64,000 nucleotides of DNA, from contig CM043875.1 in assembly GCA_023846275.1 (NCBI GenBank), positions 28,049,333 to 28,113,332 of the forward strand, written 5' to 3'. Shown one piece after another: positions 15,001-25,041 of the stretch. The notes under the pieces were generated by a model. That model was not told where the DNA came from, searched no databases, and saw nothing but the letters and a program-made list of their open reading frames with translations. The translations under genes and the position numbers were made by a program. This DNA comes from Vanilla planifolia. Taxonomy: Eukaryota; Streptophyta; Magnoliopsida; Asparagales; Orchidaceae. Each line of letters starts with the position of its first letter. Positions within the stretch are counted from its first letter, which is position 1.

Positions 15001-18000
15001 ATTTGTTTTATCGCTTTTGTGAATCTTCCAAACCATGCTCAATGCTTAGAGTCCATACAATTGCCTCTACAAATACCATACATGATTATCTACAAAAAAA
15101 AATCAACAAATTTGAGAATGATTCCATATAAACCACTTCCCCTAAGTCACCAATGAAGAATGTATTTTGAATATCAAATTGCAATGACTCTCAATTATAA
15201 ATATGCAATAGATATAAGAATTCTGATTATATCCATCTTTGTTACAGGTGAAAAAGTTTCTTGATAGTCTATCTCATAAGTTTAAATGTACATGTTAACG
15301 ACTAACCATACTTTATATCTTTCAAGCATTCCATTTGATTAATATTGCATGGTGAACCAACCTACCAATTTCTTATATCTTAGTCTAGGTAGCACTTCTC
15401 AAACTCTATTCCTCTCTAATGCCCACATTTCTTCTCTCATGGCAAATATTCAATTTGTATCCTTTCATGCATCATTAATAGAATTTTGGTATTTTTGTGG
15501 AGTCGACAAATGAGAGCAAGACTTGATGTTAGAAAGAAAACCTATGATTGGAAATAAACTAAGAAATAAACTACATGGTACATTTTTTGCATCCTTGAAT
15601 ACCTTTTCTTTCGGTGATTGGAAGGTCCAACTTATTTATCTCAAAGACTGAGCAAGGAATAGACTTATTACCTATTGCATTATGAACTCCTTCATTTATG
15701 TAGAAGTCTTAAGCTTGTGCAAATGTAGGATTTGTACCATTTCTTTTCAGTAGACAAGAATATCCCTTACATGTAAGGTTCTGTGGGATAATTTAATTTT
15801 CACATCACAACAAATATCCTCTTATAAAGGGAGCTCTAATGGATGCTCACTTTTCTGGAAAGATTCTTATTAATAAAAGTTCAATTAAAGCACATGTTGA
15901 ATTATGAAGACATGATCATTGTACTATAAAGACTTTGCTGATCAAAGTATAGTCGGGGCATATGCAACACCTTGAAGAGCTAGTTATGCTAAGAGATTGG
16001 TTGTGAAATGGAGGAAGTGAGACCATAAGATTGTCAAATTCCTTTACATCTTCTCCAACACTTCTCGCTTAGGATGAAGAGGATAATTAGTGAAAAAAAT
16101 GGATATTTTTGGCAAAGGCGTCATCTCTAAAAGCAAATAATTTCTTTGTTGAAGGATAATATCATTTAAAACCTTTTTTAGTCCTAGAAAAATCAAAAAA
16201 GACACATTTTAATGCTCCAAGATAAAGTTTGTTCCAATTATGCTTATGAACATGAACATATGTCATTCATCTAAACACCTTGAGATGAAGATTTGAAGAG
16301 CTAATGAATCTAGAATTGTGTATAAGTAGAACTCAAACGGAATTTGATCACCAAAGAACCAAGTGACACATTGAACTTAAATTAAAAAGTCTTGATGAGA
16401 TTTCAAAGATGATTATTTTTTACTTTTAATCACTTTGTTTTGTTAGGAGAGGTCAACACAAGATGATTTATATATGACTTACACATTTTAATGCTACAAG
16501 ATAAAGTTTGTTCCGATTATGCTTATGAACATGAACATATGTTATTCATCTAAACACCTTGAGACGAAGATTTGAAGAGCTAATGAAGCTAGAATTGTGT
16601 ATATGTAGAACTCAGATGGGACTTTGGTTACCAAAGAACCAAGTGACACATTGAATTTAAATAAAAAGGTCTTGATGAGATTTCAAAGATGATCATTTTT
16701 GCTTTTAATCACTCTATTTTGTTAAGAGATGTCAACACAAGATGATTTATATATGACTTCTTTATGTAAGAAAACAATAGAAATTGTCAAAAATAACCCT
16801 TGTTATCAAATCTAATTTTTTTGATAAAAATCCCAAATTGTGTTTTGATCTTTTGGCAACAAGTTCAAATGATTTAAGACAAATTTGACATATCCTTTAA
16901 GAGATAAATGTATATAACAATGGTATAACCATTAATGGAGGAGGCAAACCATCTTGTGCCAATATACTTTGGAATTTTAGGACCCAAAGATATCACTATA
17001 AATTAATGAAAATGATAAGTCTAATCTTGTATTACTACAAAGGAAAGGAGTTATGTCATGTTTGACAAGTTCACATACTTCATAATGAAGCTTTTCAAAA
17101 AAAAAAAATGGTTAAATAATGTTGGAAATATAATCTTTAGCAATTTGAATAGAGAGGATGGCCAAGACAACACTACTATAAAAGATAACAAATAGAGTTT
17201 TTGAGGATATAGAATGAATACTTTGTGAAGAGAGAACCACTCAACCTTATTCAATGCTCATTTCTTAACACCTCAAAGTAGTAGAAGTCCATCCTATATA
17301 TTAACAAGTTCAATCCAGTTCCCTACAATCCAATCATACAAAATACATTAGGTTTCAAAGAAGGTGATTCTATAATTTAAGAATTTAGTAACCTAATATG
17401 TGAAAAAAAAAAAAAAAAGATTTGTAGACTACTTAGAAACATGAAGGACATTATGTAAAAAGATATGGGGAATACGATTAACTTGGTCTTGACTCTCAAT
17501 AGGAATTTTGAATCAATTTGCAGTAACAATTCCTTGGTTACTAGGAAACAAAAGTTGTAGGTTTCAAATAAGATGGGATGAGATGTCATGTAATCGGTTG
17601 CTTCCATATCAATAATCCAAGAATGAAGATTTTTATGAGTATCAAAATAGGTAAAAGCTAAACATTTTTCAAAAGTTGATGACATATCAAAAGATTTACA
17701 AAAGCCAAAAATAGATAGATCTAAGAAAAAAAAATTCAAAGAAATATAATTTTTTACGACAAAAAAGACAAAGAATTTCTACAATAAAAAGAAAAGAGCT
17801 TCTATAGTAAAAATTTGTTTAAAGGGGTTGATGCATTCTAGAAATCACTTAGAGACTTTGGTTCTATCAAAAGAAAAATCTAAATATAACGTCTCTCTTA
17901 GTTATTCCAAGCATCACACTGAAAAATTATATACAAATATGAAATATACCAAAAAAAACAAGAACAAATCATATAAAAAATAACAAATCTATACATAATT

Positions 18001-19654
18001 ACAAAAACATAGCAAATATATCTATAACCAAACAAAGAAACAAATAAGAAAAACAAATTTGCAGAGATCACCATCGATATAATATCAAATATGTATAAAT
18101 AAGACAACAAATTAATACAATATTAATACAAGATAGCAAAATATTAAGGATTTAAATAGAAATGTCAAGGAACCCTAACTAATTCATTAGTGATTTAAAA
18201 AATGGAATAAGAATTTCCACAAGTTGCTTTTAGAAGAATGATTACCCATCTTCCATAGGAAAAGTTATATGAAAGGAACCCCAATTAATTCTACGGAAGA
18301 TAAAATAATGCATTAAACCATTGGAAGGATTATATTTAAAGACTTTAATGAAAGGGTGGAAGTTAATATTGTATTAAAAATAGAACCGATCTTACTTCTC
18401 CCCGCAAAGCGCTGAGGCCAAAATCCGAAATTTTCAGATTTCCTTGTGAATCCAATAGAAGATTCTCAGGCTGCATGGCATAAAGCAGTAACATGAATGC
18501 AAACATCCTCAAGTTAACAGTAGCTAAAACATAAAGTACAAATCCAAACACCTTTAAATCTCGATGACAGACACCCTTATTGTGGCAATAGTCCACCCCA
18601 TCAATAAGCTGCTGGAAGTATTTGCGAGAATCATTTTCATTAAGCTTTCCATGATGAACCTGCGGAAATAGGAAATATGAATTAAAATATTATTCAAGTT
18701 TCCAAAGAGTTCCCCGACTTTTTCTTCTATTTTAGAAAAAAGTTACAGGGTATTTGCCCAAGATTCCATGGTAAACAACCTGCACCAGTTCTTCAAAAAT
18801 CGAGAAGACGGTATTATTGATACTGGCAAAATCATAGTAGGAATTAAATCCACAAAGAGAAAGAAAGATTTTAAAAAAAAAAGGCATGCACAAATGAGTG
18901 GCGTCTCACAATCTTATCAAACAATTCACCGCCTGTAATGAACTCCAGTATTATATATATCTTCTTGCGGCTCGCTAAGACCTGCAAGAACAATCAACCA
19001 AGATGATGAATCAGTAACAAAACACAAGGAACAGGTCAATGTTAATTTAACAAGACAAGCAACAATGGCAAACCTCATGAAGTAGAACAACATGGGGATG
19101 CCTAACAAGCTTCATTATAGAAATTTCCCTCTTAATCTGCATGACAACGTTATGTTAGCCGGTATTTAAGTGAAATAATGAACATCCGCGCATCATGAAT
19201 ATTAAGTTTTAACGAAATTATTACACTCTTTAGGATATTGCCAAAAAAAACTTCTTATTTTCTTACTGCCCAAACTATAAAAGCACGTCACAAACAGCTA
19301 AGCTATAGTTTTCGTTCAATTTTTCCCATCACGAATCGCATTCCCCTCTTTCCTTTCCAAAAACCAGAACCCATTACAAGATAAAAGAGAACGAGGAACT
19401 AAAAAAACAATGCTGAAGGACTCGGAAATGGGAGGAATGGGGTGAGGAAGCGGATTGGGAGAGAAGATAAGTGGATTGCACGAATTTGGAACCTGATCCG
19501 CCATCTTGTGCCTGATGATGGTAGCGCGGTCGAGAACCTTCATTGCAACGCTCTCCCCAGTCTCAGTGTTCTGCGCGAACTTGACCTTCGCGAACGTCCC
19601 TTCTCCGATCGTCCTCCCCACCTCGTACTTTCCAACTTTCCGAAGAACCACCAT
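2932..19654 (-). CDS. CIPK8: CIPK8-type CBL-interacting protein kinase, ten exons, 3' end beyond the window
   Basis: Serine/threonine kinase of the plant CIPK/SnRK3 family, activated by calcium-loaded CBL proteins; family work links CIPK8 to nitrate signalling and sodium export. Exons (gene order): 19654-19493, 19136-19074, 18981-18910, 18659-18552, 18470-18396, 13681-13628, 10753-10628, 9645-9556, 6186-6064, 3051-2932. All introns are GT-AG and phase 0, giving 331 joined residues. Visible: glycine loop GEGTFA (17-22), ATP lysine in VAMK (K39), CHRDLK with catalytic D133, DFG (151-153), threonines 167-168, APE (176-178), and the CBL-binding NAF region [14 protein letters not shown] from residue 310. 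The start [11 protein letters not shown] matches the CIPK8 amino terminus as I remember it (MVVRKVGKYE). CIPK24/SOS2 is the nearest alternative and fits less well at the start and in VAMKV. CIPK8 is about 445 residues, so roughly 115 are missing; no further exon is visible in 1-2931. No break is seen in the coding exons. Confidence 0.93.
3470..4970 (+). mobile_element. Copia-type retrotransposon fossil, 3' half
   Basis: It lies in CIPK8 intron 9, opposite to the gene. Reverse transcriptase text is recognisable near 3560-3720 ([20 protein letters not shown], close to the Copia consensus) and at about 3885-3915 (IYVDDILI). RNase H and the C-terminal pol region follow to about 4750, then a purine tract near 4955-4965 such as precedes a 3' LTR. 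The 5' half is absent here. It is heavily decayed and old. A segment of about 70 bases at 3469-3540 reappears at 4876-4945. Confidence 0.75.
4970..6063. other. Rest of CIPK8 intron 9
   Basis: The first few hundred bases after the purine tract could be the 3' LTR of the Copia fossil, but I see no second copy to prove it. The remainder shows no gene. Confidence 0.4.
6064..6186 (-). CDS. CIPK8: CIPK8 exon 9 (linker to regulatory domain)
   Basis: Residues 251-291. [17 protein letters not shown] ends the kinase domain, and [14 protein letters not shown] is the CIPK8-like acidic linker. Acceptor TTTAG, donor GTAAGT. Confidence 0.94.
6187..9555. other. CIPK8 intron 8
   Basis: About 3.4 kb between GT and AG of exons 9 and 8. 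Apart from a faint LINE-like stretch near 7.2-7.6 kb, I see nothing coding. The short reading frames here lack family resemblance. Confidence 0.7.
7220..7560 (-). mobile_element. Possible LINE (RNase H end) relic
   Basis: On the minus strand the text near 7540-7470 reads [13 protein letters not shown], like the RNase H tail of plant L1-type LINEs, where a motif of the form YREGN..AD is usual. A few in-frame stops separate it from neighbouring text. No 5' end or poly-A tail is identified. Low confidence. Confidence 0.3.
9556..9645 (-). CDS. CIPK8: CIPK8 exon 8 (end of kinase domain)
   Basis: Residues 221-250, reading [20 protein letters not shown] then [10 protein letters not shown]. The donor could be placed one base either way in a G run, but GAG AGG followed by GTATGT keeps phase 0 and gives the family-like NPERRIRI junction. 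Confidence 0.92.
9646..10627. other. CIPK8 intron 7
   Basis: About 1 kb with proper GT-AG ends. No repeat or gene was recognised. Confidence 0.75.
10628..10753 (-). CDS. CIPK8: CIPK8 exon 7 (kinase C-lobe)
   Basis: Residues 179-220: [20 protein letters not shown] and on through [18 protein letters not shown]. This is the C-lobe core with the conserved DIWSCGV. Acceptor CCTAG, donor GTTTGC. Confidence 0.95.
11137..13565. repeat. Dispersed repeat A (copy at 26.9-28.2 kb), interrupted by a solo LTR
   Basis: In CIPK8 intron 6. The text matches repeat B at 26938-28213 in the same order over its whole length (for example GCATCTTGATTAT, CAATCTCACCCATTA, and a block around AAACTATAAATGAATTAATAT). 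It has no coding capacity that I can see and the class is unknown. Copy A contains about 1.1 kb, at 11872-12966, that copy B lacks. Confidence 0.75.
11872..12966 (+). mobile_element. Solo LTR, about 1.1 kb, nested in repeat A
   Basis: It begins TGTTGAACCCC and ends CATCCCCTACA, so it has the TG...CA ends of a retrotransposon LTR. The end resembles the common plant LTR end with CACCCTCTTGG. Repeat B shows the uninterrupted site. Five bases at each border (GATAT, AATAG) align with a single GATAT in B, consistent with an aged target-site duplication. No internal retroelement sequence remains. Confidence 0.7.
13628..13681 (-). CDS. CIPK8: CIPK8 exon 6 (activation loop to APE)
   Basis: Residues 161-178, [18 protein letters not shown]: the activation loop threonines and the APE anchor. 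Only 18 codons, bounded by TACAG and GTATGC. It joins in frame to exon 5 across the Copia-bearing intron. Confidence 0.94.
13714..18160 (-). mobile_element. Copia-type LTR retrotransposon fossil with both LTRs
   Basis: It lies in CIPK8 intron 5, in the same direction as the gene. LTRs of about 0.3 kb lie at about 17869-18160 (5') and 13714-14014 (3'). The 3' LTR starts TGTCTAAATC right after a GAAGAGGAA purine tract. Parts in order: gag/protease region near 17.7-17.4 kb ([12 protein letters not shown] resembles the DSGATDHM protease motif), integrase region, reverse transcriptase (a YVDD-like segment near 14.94 kb), RNase H, and a C-terminus near 14.05 kb. The LTRs differ clearly, so the element is old. 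It is broken in many places. It holds an internal 279-base tandem duplication. Confidence 0.85.
16202..16759. repeat. 279-base tandem duplication inside the Copia fossil
   Basis: Two adjacent copies, 16202-16480 and 16481-16759, are highly similar (first copy ACACATTTTAATGCTCCAAG, second with CTACAAG). The duplication postdates insertion or was carried by the source element. Confidence 0.9.
18396..18470 (-). CDS. CIPK8: CIPK8 exon 5 (DFG motif)
   Basis: Residues 136-160: [20 protein letters not shown] then ALRGE, including the magnesium-binding DFG and the start of the activation loop. Acceptor ATGCAG, donor GTAAGA. It is followed by the largest intron of the gene, about 4.7 kb, which hosts a Copia fossil. 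Confidence 0.95.
18552..18659 (-). CDS. CIPK8: CIPK8 exon 4 (catalytic loop)
   Basis: Residues 100-135, ending in the catalytic loop CHRDLK. Most family members read YHRDLK; here the residue before the histidine is cysteine, a mild substitution that leaves the H, R and D intact. Acceptor CCGCAG and donor GTGTTT. Confidence 0.95.
18910..18981 (-). CDS. CIPK8: CIPK8 exon 3 (hinge region)
   Basis: Residues 76-99: [20 protein letters not shown] followed by FDKI, the kinase hinge. Acceptor TTGCAG and donor GTGAGA. The text matches CIPK8 closely. Confidence 0.94.
19074..19136 (-). CDS. CIPK8: CIPK8 exon 2 (alpha-C helix)
   Basis: Residues 55-75, [21 protein letters not shown], covering the alpha-C helix with its conserved glutamate (REI) and the HPHVV turn. 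Acceptor GCAG and donor GTTTGC flank 21 whole codons. Too short to show up as a standalone reading frame. Confidence 0.93.
19493..19654 (-). CDS. CIPK8: CIPK8 exon 1 (start codon, glycine loop, ATP lysine)
   Basis: Encodes residues 1-54, ending HKMADQ just before a GT donor at 19492-19491. Holds [19 protein letters not shown] and the ATP-anchoring VAMK. The ATG at 19654 is preceded by a purine-rich GAGAGAG run, and the family-conserved RKVGKYE begins within five residues, so this start is well supported. Confidence 0.95.
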
Positions 19655-20110
19655 CTCTCTCTATCGCAACAACAGACAAAGCGCCGATAGACGAAGCTTT
19701 GGCGATCGGGAACACAGCTGGATCACCAGCCAGTTCTCGCGGAAGCCTGTGGCTTCATTTGGGGAGGAAGCGCGCTTTTTTCGGGGTGCAGCCATCTACT
19801 CTTAGACAAGTGAGAGAGTAAGAAAAGTGGACTACGTAAAATCCTGTACAAGAGCGAAAGAGCAATAGTGCAGATTGAATTAGTGCAACGAAGGATCCGA
19901 GGGTCATAACAGCGGCGGATTAACATTTTTTCCCTGTACAATAGCATTGGATTTTTCGGACAAAGCTGCGGTAGAGCGGCCTTAAAAAAATAAATGCAGG
20001 ATTTTAGCAATAATAAATTCGACTCGTTGAATTTAAAAAAAAAAATTAGATGATTTGTTACTCTTACTTGTTTATCAATTGTCACGTTTATAAAATACCT
20101 AAACATTTGT
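19655..20110 (-). promoter_or_regulatory. CIPK8 5' UTR and proximal promoter region
   Basis: GC content rises here compared with the flanking AT-rich DNA, as expected at a gene start. A TATTTTATAAACGTG stretch on the minus strand near 20098-20084 could hold a TATA box with an ACGT core beside it. It lies about 440 bases before the ATG, so the call is uncertain. No nearer TATA box was seen. Confidence 0.4.
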
Positions 20111-20700
20111 CTCTAGCTTAAAAATGAAGTATTTGAAACTTTTATATAGTAACTATTCATTCTTACCTTTTATCCATTTTAGATTAAAAAATCAATTTTT
20201 ATATTGTCATGAACGAAAGCCACTCAATTATTTCTGTTCTTTTTGTTTTCATCAATAATCAATAGTTCAATTACCGTTTTGTTGATGCATAGATCTTTAA
20301 TGAGTACAAATTTATGTATATACAAAAATATTTATAAAAATATAAATAATCTTATTTATATGATTAGATTATTGACTATAATCTCACAAATAGCTATACA
20401 TAGAAATATGATAGGTGTTATTTAAGGGCATAAGGAATACACTTGCAAACGATTTCAATATAGAAGTCAAACATATAAATTGGAACATGCTAACGTATCT
20501 TTGTATCTTCATGTAATATGGACTTTTTTTGATATATAACAGATTGCATCAGAAAGTTGATATTAAGTTAATCTAATAGATTTTATTGATGTTTTTTTAT
20601 TTATTTAGTATTTTTTAATTTATTATGAATTATAATAAGTTGTATATAAAGATTTTTATTTATATTTAAATATTTTATTTTTTTATTATTATTTTACTAG
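20111..20700. other. AT-rich intergenic DNA, no feature seen
   Basis: Very AT-rich with poly-T and poly-A runs. No gene, RNA or recognisable repeat. Confidence 0.6.
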
Positions 20701-22190
20701 GAGTAACATTTTTCATTATTTCTTATTTTTGAAGTAGGGTTTAATATTGGTGTTGGCTTATATTATAGTCATTTGTTATATATGTCTACATATGCTTAGG
20801 TTATGATACAACTTCTTTAAAATTGTGATCTAAAAATATCAAAGGTGGGATTCAAATCTGTCCTCACTATTGTATTCATCTTCGTTGTCGTTGTCTTCTA
20901 ACTTACATCTTACTATAAGATTTTATTATATTATGCTCTCAATTTGGTACCAAAGCAAATATGTGGCAAGCTGCAAGACTTTCTCTCTTACCCTTTGTAA
21001 AATCGAGGACCAGTAAGGGCAAAGAGTGATTTATTGAGTAATATTTTGAGATAGAAATCGCTAAACAAGAAATGACTCATAACAAGTTTTTAGGTAAAGG
21101 GTTGTAAAAATGAATTATCCATATTGATTATCGAAGGATTGATCTGAAAGTTTATATGAGAAATCATAATTTTAAGATGTTAAGATATTTTTTATGATGA
21201 AACTCACTTGAGTTAAGATAAGGTGAATAAAAGAGTAATACCTTGATATAATAAGACTAAGATGTCATTCTCTTGTTTTATTAATTTGGCATCAAAGCTA
21301 ATGAATCATGATGTCACAACCATAATGAAAATCTATCTTTATTAACAACTTTGGTTCTCCAGTTTTCCTTATTTTTTAGCCTTTAGATATCACCATCTAT
21401 TATATCATCTCATTACCAATAACAACTAAACTATTAACCTCTCTTGACTATGTATTGAATCTCACTCATCACACCATCCTCTCTTCCTAAATTATTGATG
21501 CTCTAAGCTATCAATTATGACAATGATATAAGATTAAATGCTAAAACTTATTTTAGCTCATAGATAATTGAGAAAGACTTAGGTTCAAACATTATATTCA
21601 TACAATAGCCACTCAAAGATATTATCAATTTAGAATAAAAAATCTTAAGATCGTTGAGCAAGTAAGAATTTTTCTAAAAGATAAGGACTTGTACTAATTT
21701 TAACATAAAGGATCTTAACCCAAGAAAAAATAGGTTAAGCAACACATACTTAAGTACTTTAGTGATGAAGTGATAAGGTACAAACATAAAAAGAGTTAAT
21801 AAAATATTAAACAAGAAATCACACAGTCACATGCACAAACTAAAAATTTGAAAGTGATACTAAATTTTCTAAAAAAATTAGATAAAATAACTAAGGACTT
21901 TCATGGTGATTTGATACTCTTTGTGGATATTAGATAATGGGTCGAGATCTCCTCTTTTGAGCTTCTCTCTCATCTTCTTAAGGAAACTCTAGAATCACAA
22001 CATTGGATTTTCACACACAACACACTCGTATCACACAAGCTTAAGGATAATATTTTATTAATTTATTCAAAATTTAATCCTTACAACATGATGAGTATTT
22101 TTATTCATAAAGACCTTAAAAGTACAACAATAATTTGTTAACCTATAAATATAGAAAGATATTTTAAAATACTAAAAAATATATTTTTAA
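20700..22190 (+). mobile_element. LTR-retrotransposon relic with two primer-binding-site-like motifs
   Basis: TGGTACCAAAGC at 20945-20956 and TGGCATCAAAGC at 21287-21298 each match the plant initiator-Met tRNA primer site (TGGTATCAGAGC) at 10 of 12 bases, both directly after TTAATT/CAATTT-type text. This suggests the LTR/PBS junctions of two related, decayed elements. No pol region was recognised. Confidence 0.4.
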
Positions 22191-22319
22191 AATTCTAAAA
22201 AATATTTTAGAATTTTAAAAGTTGTTGTAAGTACAAAATAAATACTTTTAATTCTATCCAAAACTGTAAAAAAATCTAACTTAAAAGCTACAAAATTAAT
22301 TGAATTAAGTAATTCCCAA

Positions 22320-22620
22320 ATAGATATATGTGTTTCAGGCATTAGCGGTGAACAATGAAGTGACGAAGACACGGTTGGTGTAGCATGAGCAGATCGGCTT
22401 GTGTCACTTCGAGTTCCAATTTCAGTAGACGACATGAACGGAGAGGCACTAAAGCTTTGCGCCTGCTTTAGGTGGGTCAGCATATGTTGGAGGGAATCAA
22501 TGAGGTTGACGGGTTGACGCGTCCATTGATCGGGTTGGTGCAAGTCAAGTGGGTTACTTAGTTTGGAGGTCAACGAAGGTCAAGTCGGTTGACTAGCTTA
22601 GAGGTCGATGCGATGAAGTA
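22320..22620 (-). other. GC-richer island with an open reading frame, unidentified
   Basis: Base composition approaches 50 percent GC between very AT-rich flanks. The minus strand stays open for about 95 codons, with a proline-, serine- and glutamine-rich text (SLQHMLTHLKQAQSFSASPF). I do not recognise the family. It could be part of a retroelement gag or a captured host fragment; no start context, intron or neighbour supports a host gene. Confidence 0.3.
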
Positions 22621-24061
22621 GACGTGAGACAAGCAGGAAATCAAAGAGCATGCAAGTATGCCAATAGAGAAAGAAAAATGAAGTTTGATGGGTTGTGTAA
22701 TTAATGTACAAATCATACAATACAATCAATAATAACATAATATTATGATCAAACATATAATAGCATAATATAAGAGAATCATCGAGTTCGAACACAAGTT
22801 AGAAGATATATCACACAATACAACGAGAAATCACATAAGTGTAAGATAAGGTGAATGCCTGAGTTGATTAGATAAAAATAAATTATACACACGATTAATA
22901 GATTATATCAATACAATTAGTGTTAATAAGCACAAACGATAAAATATTTGATAATATATACAATATGAATATGTGTATTTTATAAGTACAATAAATTCAA
23001 AAGAAATGATGTACAAAAAACTTCATTCGTATGACATATGATGAATGGAAATATGATACAAGTACAATAATGATATTACAATAGTATAACAAGAAGAGCT
23101 TAAGATAGATTTAAGAAAGATTGAGAATTATTAATTACAAAGTTAGTGATCATACATATACAATTAATAAGATCTAAAAGAATTTTAAAACTCAAAGTGA
23201 TGAATGGTTAGACTAAATCTCATTAGCAGAGATTAACCAATAATTAACCATCAAAATTAAGTTGGAAATAAAATGAAGAGCCTCTATATTAAAGGATTGT
23301 CTGTTTGGAGAAGTTGAATGGTTGGGAATGTGAATGGATGTAAGACTATATATAAAAGAGATTAAAGCCAATACTTAAAGAGATTTTTTTGGCAAAGTTA
23401 AGTCTAACACTTGACCAAAGTTAGTAAGAAAAGAAAGAGAGAAGGAGAAAGTATCTCAAAGTGATTTGGAAAGAAAATTGTGCTGGTTTGTGCTATGATC
23501 AAAGGCAACCCGAGAAGTTGAAAAGAGATTATGCAAAAATCCAAACTTTAGTGTGTCCACTATAAAGGAAAATAAAAGATACGTAGTATTGTACCATGTG
23601 TATATGCTTTAATGTGATATACGATATAGGTTAGAGGCCTCAACGACTTGGGAAAATGCCAAGTTAAAGATGTTGGAATAGGGAAACTTGTTCAATTTGT
23701 ATATGGTTGTTGTTTGATTCTTATAGGTTAGTGTCCATTAAATAGTCTTATTTCTTTGCAAAAATTTAGAGATCATTTTATTGAATTTTTTTGCAAATTG
23801 AAATGCTTGCATATGTGTTGTTTTTCATTATGATTAAGCATGATATATTAGTAATTTATTTATAAGTTAATCCTTTCATAGTAATCTTGATTTATGTACT
23901 CATGCTCACAAAAAGAAAAGATAAGAAAAATGGAACATATAATGTTGATTTGCAAAGGATGAGCATATGAAAAAGAAAAAGAAAAGATAAAAAAGTGGAG
24001 AAGGCTTTTGTTAAAGAAAGAAAATGTTAAAGATAAAAAAGATATCTCAGTTTTCTAAAGT
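22621..24061. other. AT-rich intergenic DNA, no feature seen
   Basis: No coding, RNA or repeat structure recognised. Confidence 0.5.
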
Positions 24062-25041
24062 AATAGAATTTAAGTTAATAAGGATCGACGAAACAATGAA
24101 CTTTGTAAAGAAAATGTTTAAAACTTGTTGTTTAAAAGCTTTATTTAGATGTTATCTTATGTTCAAAGGTTTTATATTTGATTTTACTTTGATTTTGAAA
24201 GATTTTATTCATAAGAAACTTGATTGTAAAATGTGCTTCCATTACTTCATTTCAAAAGGATAGAAGTTTACTTTTGTTATGGTTTTAATAAGAAGCAAAT
24301 AATGACTAACATTATAAAACAGTGTATTTTAAAGACAAGCCAAATAAGCCAAATCATCTGAGATGTTTATATTAGAATAATGATTTATAATCATACCCAA
24401 TTATTGATGATGTGATATTTTAATAAGATAAAAGGAGAAAAGAAAAGTTTCAAAGTAATAAAATAACAATATGATTAAGAGTTTTTTTATGAAAAAACTA
24501 CTTTGCTCTTTATATTTAATTGACATGATTTTTCTTATTATAATGTTATTATTAATCATACATGTGGTTATCTAATAATATATTTTTCTACATATTATAC
24601 ATATCTTTGCCCCAGAGCTTGTGTTGATTGGCTCATGTCTTTTTTAGCTTAAAACATTCATGTTAAAATGAGGTGCTACATGGGGCTACAAGAGAGAAGT
24701 GAAGGTTAAAACACTTGTCAACATGTTATAAAATATTTTTAATTATTTCTTAGATGTTTTTTAGCATTGCATATTATGTATTAAGAGAAAGCACATTTAA
24801 TAGAATTTAAGTTAACGAGGATCGGCAAAACAATGTACTTGTAAAGAAAATGTTTAAAACTTGTGGTTTAAAAGCTTTATTTAGAAGTTATCTTATGTTC
24901 AAAGGTTTTATATTTGATTCTACATTGATTTTAAAAGATTTTATTCATAAGAAACTTGATTGTAAAATGTGATTCCATTACTTCATTTCAAAAGGATAAA
25001 AGTTTACTTTTGTTATGGTTTTAATAAGAAGCAAATAATGA
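24062..25041. repeat. Direct repeats of about 243 bases, 0.74 kb apart
   Basis: Copies at 24062-24305 and 24799-25041 are roughly 95 percent identical by eye and are separated by about 490 bases of unrelated text. The arrangement recalls a miniature terminal-repeat element, but TG...CA ends, a primer site and a purine tract were not found, so a simple local duplication is as likely. Confidence 0.75.

Noticed and set aside
2932-19654. Reading the kinase as CIPK24/SOS2
   Set aside because: The NAF-region text is similar, but the amino terminus, VAMKV, the VLASRKK segment and the VNLDD linker fit CIPK8 better.
19442-19805. Plus-strand frames over CIPK8 exon 1 and its 5' UTR
   Set aside because: Antisense shadows of exon 1 and its GC-richer flank.
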